A stretch of 64,000 nucleotides of DNA, taken from NCBI RefSeq assembly GCF_010894455.1, contig NZ_JAAIXY010000010.1:345046-409045 (forward strand), written 5' to 3'. A program made the position numbers and the translations under genes. Origin of the DNA: Myxococcus eversor (lineage in GTDB: Bacteria > Myxococcota > Myxococcia > Myxococcales > Myxococcaceae). Each line of letters starts with the position of its first letter. Positions within the stretch are counted from its first letter, which is position 1. The notes under the pieces are model-generated. The model ran no database searches, was not told where the DNA came from, and worked only from the letters and a program-made list of their open reading frames with translations. This document shows, piece after piece, positions 9,256 to 19,874 of this stretch.

Positions 9256-9295
9256 GGGGCGCGTCAAGGGCCAGGAAGCAGGCCCGACGCGCCCC
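9256..9295 (+). terminator. Long GC hairpin after clpX
   Basis: A perfect 10-bp outer stem, GGGGCGCGTC (9256-9265) / GACGCGCCCC (9286-9295), continues after a two-base bulge into GGGCC/GGCCC (9268-9272 / 9281-9285). There is no U-run. It is either a U-less terminator or another RNA structure between clpX and the peptidase gene. Confidence 0.5.
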
Positions 9296-9380
9296 ACGCA
9301 TTCTGTCGGGAGGGCCGGCCTGCCAGGCGGCCCACGGTTTTTGTGGGACGGGCCTGGGGCTTTCTGTATGTGCTGGCTCC

Positions 9381-11567
9381 ATGACACGGCTGCCCTTGCC
9401 CGCCTTGTTGTTGATGCTCTCTGCCTGCGCTGGCTCGAAGCCGGCGGAACGGGAGGCGGCCCCGGTGGGGACGCGAGCCCAGGAGGAACACTCGCGCATG
9501 GCATACCCGGCGACACGGGTGGACGCGGTGGTGGACACGGTGCACGGCGTGACGGTGCCGGACGCCTACCGCTGGCTGGAAGACGAGAAGGCTCCCGACG
9601 TCCAGGCGTGGATGAAGGCGCAGGACGCCGTCGCGCGCGAGGCCCTGGCGAAGATGCCTGGCCGGGACGCGCTGGTGAAGCGCTTCCGCGAGCTGTTCTA
9701 CGTGGACTCCATCTCCATCCCCGCCCGGCGCGCGGGCCGCTACTTCTACATCCGCACCCACAAGGACAAGGAGAAGGCGGTCCTCTACTGGCGTGACGGC
9801 GAGAAGGGCGCGGAGAAAGTCCTCCTGGACCCCAACGGCTGGAGCCAGGATGGCTCCGTGTCACTGGGTACGTGGGCTCCCTCATGGGACGGCAAGAAGC
9901 TCGTCTTCGCGCAGAAGCCCAACGCGGCGGACGAGGCCGTGCTGCACGTGGTGGACGTGGACTCGGGCCAGTGGTCGAAGGTGGACGTCATCGAGGGCGC
10001 CAAGTACGCGCAGCCCCGTTGGACGCCGGACGGCAAGGGCTTCTATTACGAGTGGCTGCCCTCGGACGCCTCCATCCCCGTGGACGCGCGGCCGGGCTAC
10101 ACCACGCTGCGCTTCCACTCGCTGGGCGAGGACCCGAAGAAGGACGCGCTGGTGCACCCGCACACGGGTGACCCGACCACCTTCCTCCAGGGTGACTTGA
10201 GCCGCGATGGCCAGTTCCTCTTCGTCTACATCCTCCGGGGCTGGAACGAGAACGACGTCTACTGGAAGCGGCCCGGTGAGAAGGACTTCCGCCTGCTCGT
10301 GAAGGGGCAGGGCGCCCGCTACAACGTGGTGGCCTGGAAGGGCCGCTTCTACGTCAACACCGACGAGGGCGCCCCGCGCCAGCGCGTGTTCGAGGTGGAC
10401 CCGGCCAGGTCCGAGCGCTCGGCGTGGAAGGAAATCGTCCCCGAGGACCCGGTGGCCTCGCTCCAGAACATGAACATCGTCGGGGAGCACCTGGCGCTGG
10501 AGTACATGAAGGACGCCACCACCGTCATCCGCGTGGCGACGCTGCGGGGCAAGCCCGTGCGCGAGGTGGAACTGCCGGGGGTGGGCGCGGCCTCCAACCT
10601 GTCCGGCCTGGAGGACGAGGACGAGGCGTACTTCGTCTTCACGTCCTTCACCACGCCCCGGCGCGTCTACAAGACGTCCGTCCAGAGCGGGAAGTCCCAG
10701 CTGTGGGCCCAGGTGGAGCTGCCCATGGACCCGGCGGCCTACACCGTGGACCAGGTCTTCTACCCCTCCAAGGACGGCACCCGCGTGCCCATGTTCCTGG
10801 TGTACCGGAAGGGCCTGAAGCGGGACGGGAACGCCCCCACGCTGCTGTACGGGTATGGCGGCTTCAACGTGAACATGGAGGCCAACTTCCGAGCCAGCAT
10901 CCTGCCCTGGCTGGACGCGGGAGGGGTGTATGCGGTGGCCAACCTGCGCGGAGGCGGCGAGTACGGCACGGCCTGGCACGAGGCGGGCCGCCAGGCGAAC
11001 AAGCAGAACGTCTTCGACGACTTCCACGCCGCCGCCGAGTACCTCATCCGCGAGCAGTACACCCAGCCCCGGAAGCTGGCCATCCAGGGAGGCAGCAACG
11101 GCGGCCTGCTGGTGGGGGCGGCCATGACTCAGCGCCCGGAGCTGTACGGCGCGGTGGTGTGCCAGGTGCCCCTGCTGGACATGGTGCGCTACCACCTCTT
11201 CGGAAGCGGGCGGACGTGGATTCCGGAGTACGGGACGGCGGAGAAGGCCGAGGACTTCCGGACGCTGCACGCCTACTCGCCCTACCACCATGTCCGGCCG
11301 GACGTGCGCTACCCCGCGCTGTTGATGATGTCCGCGGACCACGACGACCGGGTGGACCCCATGCACGCTCGCAAGTTCGTGGCGGCGGTGCAGAACGCAC
11401 CTGGCGGCCTGTCACCCGCCCTGCTGCGCATCGAAATGAACGCGGGACATGGTGGCGCGGACCAGGTGGCCAAGAGCATTGAATCCAGCGCGGACCAGTA
11501 CGCGTTCTTGTTCCAGGCGTTGGAGGTGGGAGGGCTCCAGGGTGGGCAGGCAGCGCAGGGCCGCTGA
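9381..11567 (+). CDS. Prolyl oligopeptidase (S9A) predicted lipoprotein
   Basis: Serine peptidase that cleaves short peptides after proline. The 728-residue protein starts with a lipoprotein signal (LSAC, lipidated Cys16), so it should act on the cell-envelope surface. An N-terminal beta-propeller (about 90-450) precedes the alpha/beta-hydrolase domain with Ser572 in GGSNGG, the acid in ADHDDRVDP and His in NAGHGGA. Myxococcus prolyl endopeptidase is a well-known family member. There is no clear Shine-Dalgarno before the ATG at 9381, but the signal peptide supports this start. It lies between clpX and lon without an obvious link to either. Confidence 0.93.
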   Translation: MTRLPLPALLLMLSACAGSKPAEREAAPVGTRAQEEHSRMAYPATRVDAVVDTVHGVTVPDAYRWLEDEKAPDVQAWMKAQDAVAREALAKMPGRDALVKRFRELFYVDSISIPARRAGRYFYIRTHKDKEKAVLYWRDGEKGAEKVLLDPNGWSQDGSVSLGTWAPSWDGKKLVFAQKPNAADEAVLHVVDVDSGQWSKVDVIEGAKYAQPRWTPDGKGFYYEWLPSDASIPVDARPGYTTLRFHSLGEDPKKDALVHPHTGDPTTFLQGDLSRDGQFLFVYILRGWNENDVYWKRPGEKDFRLLVKGQGARYNVVAWKGRFYVNTDEGAPRQRVFEVDPARSERSAWKEIVPEDPVASLQNMNIVGEHLALEYMKDATTVIRVATLRGKPVREVELPGVGAASNLSGLEDEDEAYFVFTSFTTPRRVYKTSVQSGKSQLWAQVELPMDPAAYTVDQVFYPSKDGTRVPMFLVYRKGLKRDGNAPTLLYGYGGFNVNMEANFRASILPWLDAGGVYAVANLRGGGEYGTAWHEAGRQANKQNVFDDFHAAAEYLIREQYTQPRKLAIQGGSNGGLLVGAAMTQRPELYGAVVCQVPLLDMVRYHLFGSGRTWIPEYGTAEKAEDFRTLHAYSPYHHVRPDVRYPALLMMSADHDDRVDPMHARKFVAAVQNAPGGLSPALLRIEMNAGHGGADQVAKSIESSADQYAFLFQALEVGGLQGGQAAQGR

Positions 11568-11605
11568 CACCCCAGGCGGACATCCGAGTCGGCTCCGGGT
11601 GTTCC

Positions 11606-11634
11606 CTTGAAGGCAGCAAGTGGTTCCCCAATGT
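11606..11634 (+). promoter_or_regulatory. Sigma-32-type heat-shock promoter of lon
   Basis: CTTGAA (11606-11611), 14-base spacer, CCCCAATGT (11626-11634). This closely matches the RpoH consensus CTTGAA-N13-17-CCCCATNT and sits about 130 bases upstream of lon, a classical heat-shock gene. Confidence 0.7.
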
Positions 11635-11664
11635 TGAGGCGGGGAACGGCGTCTGAATTCGACG

Positions 11665-11673
11665 TGTTATAGA
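11665..11673 (+). promoter_or_regulatory. Extended -10 element, possible second lon promoter
   Basis: TGTTATAGA fits the TGnTATAAT extended -10 pattern in a very GC-rich setting. No good -35 is visible. It could give basal lon transcription. Confidence 0.35.
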
Positions 11674-11728
11674 CATGCTTCACCCCGGGTCAGCGCTCGT
11701 CGGGCGAGCAACCGGGCAACTCTTCAGG

Positions 11729-11749
11729 GGCCTACCCTCCCGGTAGGCC
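11729..11749 (+). promoter_or_regulatory. Perfect leader hairpin just before the lon ribosome-binding site
   Basis: GGCCTACC (11729-11736), loop CTCCC, GGTAGGCC (11742-11749): a perfect 8-bp stem 16 bases before the lon ATG. It leaves AGGTGG free, so it is not a simple anti-Shine-Dalgarno. It may stabilise the mRNA or bind a regulator. Confidence 0.5.
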
Positions 11750-11765
11750 AGCAGGTGGCGGATAC

Positions 11766-14216
<2,451 letters not shown>

Positions 14217-14256
14217 CGCCGGGGTGACAGCGGAGGAGCTTCCTCCGTGAGGTACC

Positions 14257-14309
14257 GAAGCCAGGATGCCGGCCGACCAGGAGTCGCCGGTCTCCTGGCT
14301 TCTCCTTTT
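14257..14309 (+). terminator. Terminator after lon
   Basis: A perfect 10-bp stem GAAGCCAGGA (14257-14266) / TCCTGGCTTC (14293-14302) with a further GC-rich inner hairpin, then TCCTTTT. Confidence 0.75.
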
Positions 14310-14344
14310 CGGGGGAGCGGCGCTTCGGGGTACAACGTGCTCCG

Positions 14345-16045
14345 GTGGCTCCTCGCGCGCGACTCGCCTGGTGGTGTCTCTTGCTGGCCTGGGTGACCGG
14401 GGCATGCGGGCCGTGCGGCTTCCAGCCCGACGCGGGCGTCAAGGTGGTGGTGCCCGCGATGCCCACCACGCTCGACTGGAGTCACTCGGACCCCGAGAGC
14501 TGGGCCAACTATCCGGTGATGCTGGCCACGCAGCGGGGGCTCACGGTTCTCGGCGCGGACCACTCGGTGCAACCTGGGTTGGCGGAGCGCTGGGAGCGGG
14601 CTCGCGACGAGAAGGGCCGCGAGGTCTACGTCTTCCACCTGCGGCGGGATGTGCACTGGTCGGACGGCTCGTTGCTCACCGCTCGCGACTTCGTCGTGGG
14701 GTGGAGGCGTGCGCTGCGAGGGCGTGAGCGCGGGGAGATGGCGGACCTGGATGGCGCGTCGGAGGTGCTGGCGCTCCAGGAGCGCATGGCTCTGGAGGCG
14801 GAGGTCCGCGCGGCGATGGAGCGCGTGGGCGTGGAGGCCGTGGATGCGCACACCCTGCGAGTGACGCTGGTGCATCCGCGCAGCTACTTCCTGGCCCGCG
14901 TGGCCAACGTCTACATCTTCTATCCGGCGCCCGCCGCGGACCTGGAGGGCAGGGCGGACGAGGAGGTCCGCGACTACTTCGACCGGCCTCGGGATGGGCG
15001 TCCGCTGGCACTGGGGCCGTACCGCGTGGAGAGCTGGGACCGCGCGGGCGAGCGGGTGCGGCTGGTGTACAACCCGCGCTCCGCGTTTCCTCCGCCGATG
15101 GTGCCCGGTGAGGCGCCCGTGCCCGTCATCACGTTGATGAAGTCGGAGATTGGCCCGGCGCTGTATGAGCGGGGCCGCGTGGACTTCGTGTTCGTGGACA
15201 GCGCGGCGGCGCTGCGTGTGAAGCGGCCCGGGGATTTGCAGCGCGAGCCGTTGCTGTCGACGTACTACCTGGCCTTCAACACAGAGCGCGCTCCGCTGGA
15301 CAGGCCCGAGGTTCGTCGCGCGTTGTCGCGGGCGCTGGACCGCGAGGCGCTGGTGGCGGGGTTGCTGCCGGCGGCGCGTCCGTCGCATGTGCTGTTGCCT
15401 CCGGAGCTTCCGGGGGCGGCTTCGACGGAGGAGGCGGCGCGCCTGCCGCACTACGAGCCAGAGCGCGCGAAGCAGGAGCTGGCCGGAGTGGCTGGGTTGG
15501 AGCGGCCGTTGCGGCTCGTGTATCGCTCGGGCGACAACTTCGTGCCGGAGGTCGCCATCGCGGAGCGCGTGGCGGCGCAGTTGGCTCGCGTGGGTGTGCA
15601 GGTGGTGTTGGAGGCGCGGTCGGACTTCACGGCGGAGGTGGCGCGGCGCACGGCGCAGGGGCCTCGCGCGTATGACCTGTATCTGCGCCGGTTGGGCGGG
15701 GACTACGCGCACCCGAATACGTTCTTCACGCTCTTCGAGCGCGAGGGCAACCATCAGACGGGCTGGGAGACGCAGGCGGGTGGTGAGCCGATGGGCCGCT
15801 TCGAGCGATTGCTGGAGGCGGCGGATGGAGAGGCGGATGAGGCTCGCGCTCATGCGCTGTACACCCAGGCGCAGGAGGTGCTGGTGGGGGAGCAGGCGGT
15901 GATTGCGCCCATCTATCACCCGGACCGCTACTACCGTGCTCGGGCCACGCTGCAGGGCCTGGACGTGGACCCGTTCAACTTCCTGGCGCTGCGCACGCTG
16001 CGGCAATCCACTCCGGAACCGAAGCAGGCCGAGGTGGTGCCATGA
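14345..16045 (+). CDS. Peptide ABC transporter substrate-binding lipoprotein (OppA family)
   Basis: Captures oligopeptides in the periplasm for the two permeases that follow. The 566-residue precursor has a lipoprotein signal ending VTGAC (Cys21). The SBP_bac_5 domain includes PTTLDWSHSD, FHLRRDVHWSDGSLLTARDF (the family's W-x-DG-x-x-x-TA-x-DF region), YYLAFNTERAPLDRPEVRRAL and a C-terminal VIAPIYHPDRYY. The start is GTG at 14345; no good ribosome-binding site is visible. The peptide specificity is unknown. No ATPase gene is adjacent. Confidence 0.9.
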   Translation: MAPRARLAWWCLLLAWVTGACGPCGFQPDAGVKVVVPAMPTTLDWSHSDPESWANYPVMLATQRGLTVLGADHSVQPGLAERWERARDEKGREVYVFHLRRDVHWSDGSLLTARDFVVGWRRALRGRERGEMADLDGASEVLALQERMALEAEVRAAMERVGVEAVDAHTLRVTLVHPRSYFLARVANVYIFYPAPAADLEGRADEEVRDYFDRPRDGRPLALGPYRVESWDRAGERVRLVYNPRSAFPPPMVPGEAPVPVITLMKSEIGPALYERGRVDFVFVDSAAALRVKRPGDLQREPLLSTYYLAFNTERAPLDRPEVRRALSRALDREALVAGLLPAARPSHVLLPPELPGAASTEEAARLPHYEPERAKQELAGVAGLERPLRLVYRSGDNFVPEVAIAERVAAQLARVGVQVVLEARSDFTAEVARRTAQGPRAYDLYLRRLGGDYAHPNTFFTLFEREGNHQTGWETQAGGEPMGRFERLLEAADGEADEARAHALYTQAQEVLVGEQAVIAPIYHPDRYYRARATLQGLDVDPFNFLALRTLRQSTPEPKQAEVVP

Positions 16046-16049
16046 CGAC

Positions 16050-16145
16050 GCATGTGGCGCTGTCCGCGACGTTGCCGCGCCTGATGGATTCGCAGCGCTT
16101 CGAGATGACGCCATGAGGCTCGGGCTCTTGTCGCATGTGGCGCTG
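16050..16145 (+). repeat. Imperfect short tandem duplication between the binding-protein and permease genes
   Basis: GCATGTGGCGCTG occurs at 16050-16062 and again at 16133-16145, with similar flanks (CCATGA before, related sequence after). The repeat period is 83 bases. It probably arose by local duplication of the operon junction; no ribosome-entry or protein function is evident. Confidence 0.5.
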
Positions 16146-16195
16146 GCCACGTCGTTGCTGCTCCCGGTCGAGGCGCGGCGCGCCGAGGTGTGGCC

Positions 16196-17080
16196 ATGAG
16201 GTCGGTGCTCCAGAAGCTGGCGCGACAGCTCGTGCTGGTGCCGCTCGTGGCGGTGGCCTCGTACTTCCTCATGGCGATGTTGCCGCTCACCACCGAGAGC
16301 GAAGCGAAGCGGCAGGTGTCACCGGAGCTGGCGGCTTCGTATCGACGGGACCTGGGTATCGGCGAGCCGCTGGGCTTCCTTCGGCCTTGGCAGAAGCTCT
16401 GGCGCGGCGAGCGGCTGGGCACGAGCGCGCAAGGTGTCACCGGCGACGAACTGGCGCGCAAGCTGTCCGGCAGCGTCGGCGTGGGACTGCTCGCACTGCC
16501 CCTGGCGCTGACCTGGGCGCTCGGCTTCGCGATGGTGCGCACGCGCTGGCGTCGGGGCCGATGGGCCGCGCTCGGCGATGTCGTGCCCGCGCTGGCTTTC
16601 GGCACCCCTGTCTTCATCCCCGCGCTCCTGCTGGCTCCCTCCGTGGTGGAGCGGGGCAACATGCTGCCGGAGCTTTGCGCCGCGCTCGTCACATCCATCT
16701 GGCCGGGCATCTTCCTGGGCACCCTGGTGGGGGACGCGCTGGAGACGGAGCTGTCTCGCGACTACGTGCGCACCGCGCTGGGCAAGGGACTCGCTCCCGG
16801 CACCGTGCTGCGTCGTCACGTGTTGCCCAATGTCCTGCCCGCGTTGCTGGACGCGATAGGGCCCGTGGCGACGGCCCTGCTCGCCGGTTCGTTCGCGGCC
16901 GAGCGCGTGCTGGGCCTCCCGTACTTCGGTCAGCTCTATGTGCTGGCCGTCCTCAACAAGCAGGTGGCCGTCGTCGTGGTGGCCACCACCACCTTTGCTT
17001 CGCTGCTCGTCGTCGTCAGCCTCGCCGTCGAGTTGACCCGGTACGCGGTGGACCCTCGCTCGCGGGAGGCTCGCGCGTGA
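16196..17080 (+). CDS. Peptide ABC transporter permease, OppB type
   Basis: Inner-membrane channel subunit of a binding-protein-dependent importer. About 294 residues with an N-terminal helix (about 12-28), a periplasmic loop containing RRDLGIGEP, and about five further helices. The cytoplasmic coupling loop is DYVRTALGKGLAPGTVLRRHVLPN (EAA-type motif), where an ATPase would dock. ATG at 16196 is chosen over the GTG two codons earlier. It is the second gene of the binding protein-permease-permease operon. Confidence 0.88.
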   Translation: MRSVLQKLARQLVLVPLVAVASYFLMAMLPLTTESEAKRQVSPELAASYRRDLGIGEPLGFLRPWQKLWRGERLGTSAQGVTGDELARKLSGSVGVGLLALPLALTWALGFAMVRTRWRRGRWAALGDVVPALAFGTPVFIPALLLAPSVVERGNMLPELCAALVTSIWPGIFLGTLVGDALETELSRDYVRTALGKGLAPGTVLRRHVLPNVLPALLDAIGPVATALLAGSFAAERVLGLPYFGQLYVLAVLNKQVAVVVVATTTFASLLVVVSLAVELTRYAVDPRSREARA

Positions 17081-17204
17081 GGCTTGTTCCTGCAATCACG
17101 TGCTCCGGAGCGGAGTCGTGTGACTCGCTGACTCAGCGCGCGTGTCGCCCTTGCTCCGTGCGCCAGAAGTCGGATGCCGCGCTGGTCCGATACAGGGGGC
17201 TCGC

Positions 17205-18017
17205 ATGAACCGCGTCCCCGCGCGCGCCTGCTTCGGACTCCTCCTGCTCGTGGGCCTCGGGGTGCTGAGCCTCGTGGCCGGACGCCTGTTCCCCGAGGTG
17301 CTCGCCAGCACCTGTCCCCTGGGCGAGGACCCGATGCGGCCGGACCGCACCGTGTGCGAGCTGGCCTTCGGTGGACTCTGGGTGTCCCTCGCCGTGGGCC
17401 TGTGCGCGGGCGGACTCTCCACGCTCATCGGCCTCATCGTCGCGGCCGTGGCACGACTCGTTGGCGGCGCCTGGGAGCAGGCCCTGCTGCGCGGCGTGGA
17501 CGCCGTCTTCGCCCTGCCCGATGTGCTCGTGGTGATGGTGCTCCAACTCGCGGGCCAGTCCCTCGCGGACGCGGGACACAGCGGTGGCCTGGGCCCCTTC
17601 GGATTGATGGTGGCCTCTCTCGCGCTCGTCGGCTGGGCGGGCCCCGCTCGCATGTTCCGCAACCGGCTCGCCACGCTGGAGGGACAGGAGTTCGTCGCCG
17701 CGGCCCGCGCGCTCGGCGGTGGCGGAGTCCACGTGCTGCGCGTCCACCTGTGGCCCGCGCTGCGGCCCTTCGCGCTCGCCGTGTTCCTCAGCCGCCTGCC
17801 CACCGCCATCCTCACCGAGTCCACCGTGAGCTTCTTCGGCATCGCCCGCATGGAGCCCATGTCCCTGGGGCGATATCTGGGCACCAGCTACGCGGCCCTC
17901 ATCTACGAGGGCGGCGCTCGCGTCGTGCTGCCCGCGTGGGCGCTGCTCGTCCTCCTGGTGCTCGGCGCTTCGCTCGCTTCCCAGGCACTCTCGGCGAGCC
18001 CTCGCAAGGCCTCCTGA
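17205..18017 (+). CDS. Peptide ABC transporter permease, OppC type
   Basis: Second channel subunit, 270 residues, with about six membrane helices. Its coupling loop is QEFVAAARALGGGGVHVLRVHLWP, followed by the OppC-type LTESTVSFFGI segment. The ATG at 17205 is preceded by AGGGGG; an upstream in-frame ATG (17142) adds a non-hydrophobic leader and is rejected. There are 124 bases between this gene and the first permease. It ends the transport cluster; no OppD/OppF ATPase follows, so the transporter must use an ATPase encoded elsewhere or be inactive. Confidence 0.87.
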   Translation: MNRVPARACFGLLLLVGLGVLSLVAGRLFPEVLASTCPLGEDPMRPDRTVCELAFGGLWVSLAVGLCAGGLSTLIGLIVAAVARLVGGAWEQALLRGVDAVFALPDVLVVMVLQLAGQSLADAGHSGGLGPFGLMVASLALVGWAGPARMFRNRLATLEGQEFVAAARALGGGGVHVLRVHLWPALRPFALAVFLSRLPTAILTESTVSFFGIARMEPMSLGRYLGTSYAALIYEGGARVVLPAWALLVLLVLGASLASQALSASPRKAS

Positions 18018-18110
18018 GGAACATCCTGGGCACCCGTGGGTGCGAGGAATTCCCACCGTGGAAATGTGGGTTCCCATCACACGGAAACCTTTTGCCCAAC
18101 CGGTGCCCTC

Positions 18111-18572
18111 ATGTCCCTGCCCACCACTGAAGAGACCCTCCCCGTGCTCGGCCACGACGCGAAGGAGCGCACGGAACGCAGTGACGACTTGAAGGTGGAG
18201 ACCGTGCGCAGCTCGGTCCTCGTCGTGGAGGATGATCCTTCCCACCGCGAAATCCTCGTCGAGATGCTGGCGGGTTGGGGTTACGAGCCCCTGCCCGTGG
18301 GCAGCGCCGAGGAAGCGGAGTTCGCCGTGCGCAACAAGCGCATGGACGCCGCCATCGTCGATGTGTTCCTCCCCGGTCGCAGCGGCGCCACGCTGATGTC
18401 CCGACTGCGCGAGCGCTTCCCCCAGGCGGTCCTCATCGGCGTGAGCGCGATGAGCGACGCGGCCATGGCGCGCAAGTGCAAGGGCCTGGGCGCGGACCTC
18501 TTCATCGGCAAGCCGCTCAACCCGGAGCGACTGTCCGAGGCGCTTCAGTCCAAGCACACCAGCTGGCACTGA
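18111..18572 (+). CDS. Single-domain response regulator
   Basis: A 153-residue protein with a 34-residue disordered head followed by one receiver domain and no output domain. The acidic pocket is Glu40-Asp41-Asp42, the phosphoacceptor Asp84 (in VDVFLPG), the signalling Ser112 and Lys134 (IGKP). Such CheY-like proteins act by protein contact or in phosphorelays. No histidine kinase is adjacent, so the partner is unknown. The ATG at 18111 begins MSLPTTEE; weak upstream in-frame starts have no support. Confidence 0.9.
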   Translation: MSLPTTEETLPVLGHDAKERTERSDDLKVETVRSSVLVVEDDPSHREILVEMLAGWGYEPLPVGSAEEAEFAVRNKRMDAAIVDVFLPGRSGATLMSRLRERFPQAVLIGVSAMSDAAMARKCKGLGADLFIGKPLNPERLSEALQSKHTSWH

Positions 18573-18656
18573 GGCCAGGCGGCGGCGCGCTCGGAGCGGG
18601 CCCCGAGAGGGGCGGTTCCGGTTGCGCCGCTCGCTCGAACGGTTGATGCTCGGCTC

Positions 18657-19202
18657 GTGAAGAACCTCGCTCCCGGCTTTCTGCTGGCCATGCCTCAGCT
18701 CGGGGACCCCAACTTCTATCGCTCGGTCATCCTGATGATTGAGCATGGGGAGTCCGGCTCCATGGGGCTCGTCGTCAACCGGGGTGCACCGCTGTCGCTG
18801 GGCGAGCTGGCGCGCGGGCAGAACCTGGACATCCACACCGAGCGCACCGCCCAGTCCGTCTTCATCGGCGGCCCCGTGGAGCCGCAGCGAGGCTTCGTGC
18901 TGCACGACGACGGCGGCGTGCTGGAGAAGCACTCGGTGCTGCCCGGGCTGTTCCTCAGCGTGACGTTGGACGCGCTGGGCCCGCTGCTGGAGCGCGCCGC
19001 GCCCCGCCTGCGCTTCTGCCTGGGCTATGCGGGCTGGGGCCCCCGGCAGTTGGAGAGCGAAATCGCCGCCGGCTCATGGCTCTTCACCGAGGCCAGCGCG
19101 GACGCCGTGCTGGAACTCGAGCCAGGCAAGTTGTGGGAGACGACATTGCGTGGCATGGGCGTGGACCCAGCCATGCTGGTGATGGGAAGGGGAATGAACT
19201 GA
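18657..19202 (+). CDS. YqgE/AlgH family protein
   Basis: A 181-residue DUF179 protein. Conserved features are the N-terminal APGFLLAMPQLGDPNFYRSV, the GSMGLVVNR motif, FIGGPVEPQRGFVLH and a C-terminal GYAGWGPRQLESEI. The family is structurally characterised but its biochemical role is unclear; a link to transcription control of alginate genes in Pseudomonas is disputed. The start is GTG at 18657. Its stop shares one base with the ATG of bolA, so the two are translationally coupled in one operon with the downstream glutaredoxin. Confidence 0.92.
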   Translation: MKNLAPGFLLAMPQLGDPNFYRSVILMIEHGESGSMGLVVNRGAPLSLGELARGQNLDIHTERTAQSVFIGGPVEPQRGFVLHDDGGVLEKHSVLPGLFLSVTLDALGPLLERAAPRLRFCLGYAGWGPRQLESEIAAGSWLFTEASADAVLELEPGKLWETTLRGMGVDPAMLVMGRGMN

Positions 19203-19459
19203 TGCTCGACGCAGACTTCGTCCGCAGCCGCATCCTGGAGGCCCTGCCGGGCTCCGAGGTGGAGGTCCAGGACACCACGGGGACGGGGGACCACTTCGAG
19301 GCCCGCGTCGTCAGCCCCGACTTCGCCGGCAAGGCGATGGTGCAGCAACACCAGCTCGTGTATGCGCCGCTCCAGCAATGGCTGAAGTCGGGCGAACTGC
19401 ATGCCCTGGCTCTTAAAACCTACTCGCCCGAGCAGTGGAAGAAGCTCGGGAACCGCTAA
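19202..19459 (+). CDS. bolA: BolA family protein
   Basis: An 85-residue BolA-fold protein. The helix and strand pattern VRSRILEALPGSEVEVQDTT and the nucleic-acid-like HALALKTYSPEQWKK end fit the family. BolA proteins bind CGFS glutaredoxins through a shared [2Fe-2S] cluster and take part in iron-sulfur trafficking. That partner is encoded ten bases downstream, which strongly supports the assignment. The start ATG overlaps the previous stop (TGATG). Confidence 0.92.
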   Translation: MLDADFVRSRILEALPGSEVEVQDTTGTGDHFEARVVSPDFAGKAMVQQHQLVYAPLQQWLKSGELHALALKTYSPEQWKKLGNR

Positions 19460-19469
19460 GGAGACTTCC

Positions 19470-19790
19470 ATGACCCCCGAGCTCAAGGCCCGGTTCGACC
19501 AGCTCACCCAGGCGCACCCCATCGTCCTCTTCATGAAGGGCAACGCCCTGTTCCCCCAGTGCGGCTTCTCCGCGCGGGCGCTCCAGATTCTCCAGCCCCA
19601 CGGTCAGGTCTTCACGGTGGACGTTCTGGCCGACCCCGAGATTCGCCAGGGCATCAAGGACTACACGAACTGGCCCACCATTCCGCAGATCTTCATCCGC
19701 GGGCAGTTCGTTGGCGGGGTGGACATCCTGGCGGAGATTGAGGAACGCGGCGAGCTGACCGACCTGCTCGCCGGCAAGCCCCCAGCCTGA
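19470..19790 (+). CDS. grxD: Monothiol CGFS glutaredoxin (Grx4 family)
   Basis: A 106-residue monothiol glutaredoxin that assembles and passes on [2Fe-2S] clusters. It has Lys23 in LFMKGN, the active-site Cys31 in PQCGFSARA and the glutathione-binding WPTIPQIFI (TIPQ motif) and GGVDILAE. The ATG at 19470 follows AAGGAGA. It is in an operon with bolA and yqgE/algH. Confidence 0.96.
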   Translation: MTPELKARFDQLTQAHPIVLFMKGNALFPQCGFSARALQILQPHGQVFTVDVLADPEIRQGIKDYTNWPTIPQIFIRGQFVGGVDILAEIEERGELTDLLAGKPPA

Positions 19791-19804
19791 CCTGGGGGAG
19801 CGGG

Positions 19805-19839
19805 CTCGGGGGGGAGGGGAGATTTGCTCCCCGCCCGAG
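19805..19839 (+). terminator. U-less hairpin after grxD
   Basis: CTCGGG (19805-19810) pairs with CCCGAG (19834-19839), with an inner GGGGAG/CTCCCC stem. It lies 14 bases after the grxD stop. Confidence 0.5.
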
Positions 19840-19874
19840 GCTAGGATGGGCGGCCGCTACCGCGAGGAAACACC

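Noticed and set aside
18028..18046. Possible sigma-54 promoter before the response regulator
   Set aside because: GG and GC elements are present, but the spacing between them does not fit the -24/-12 rule.
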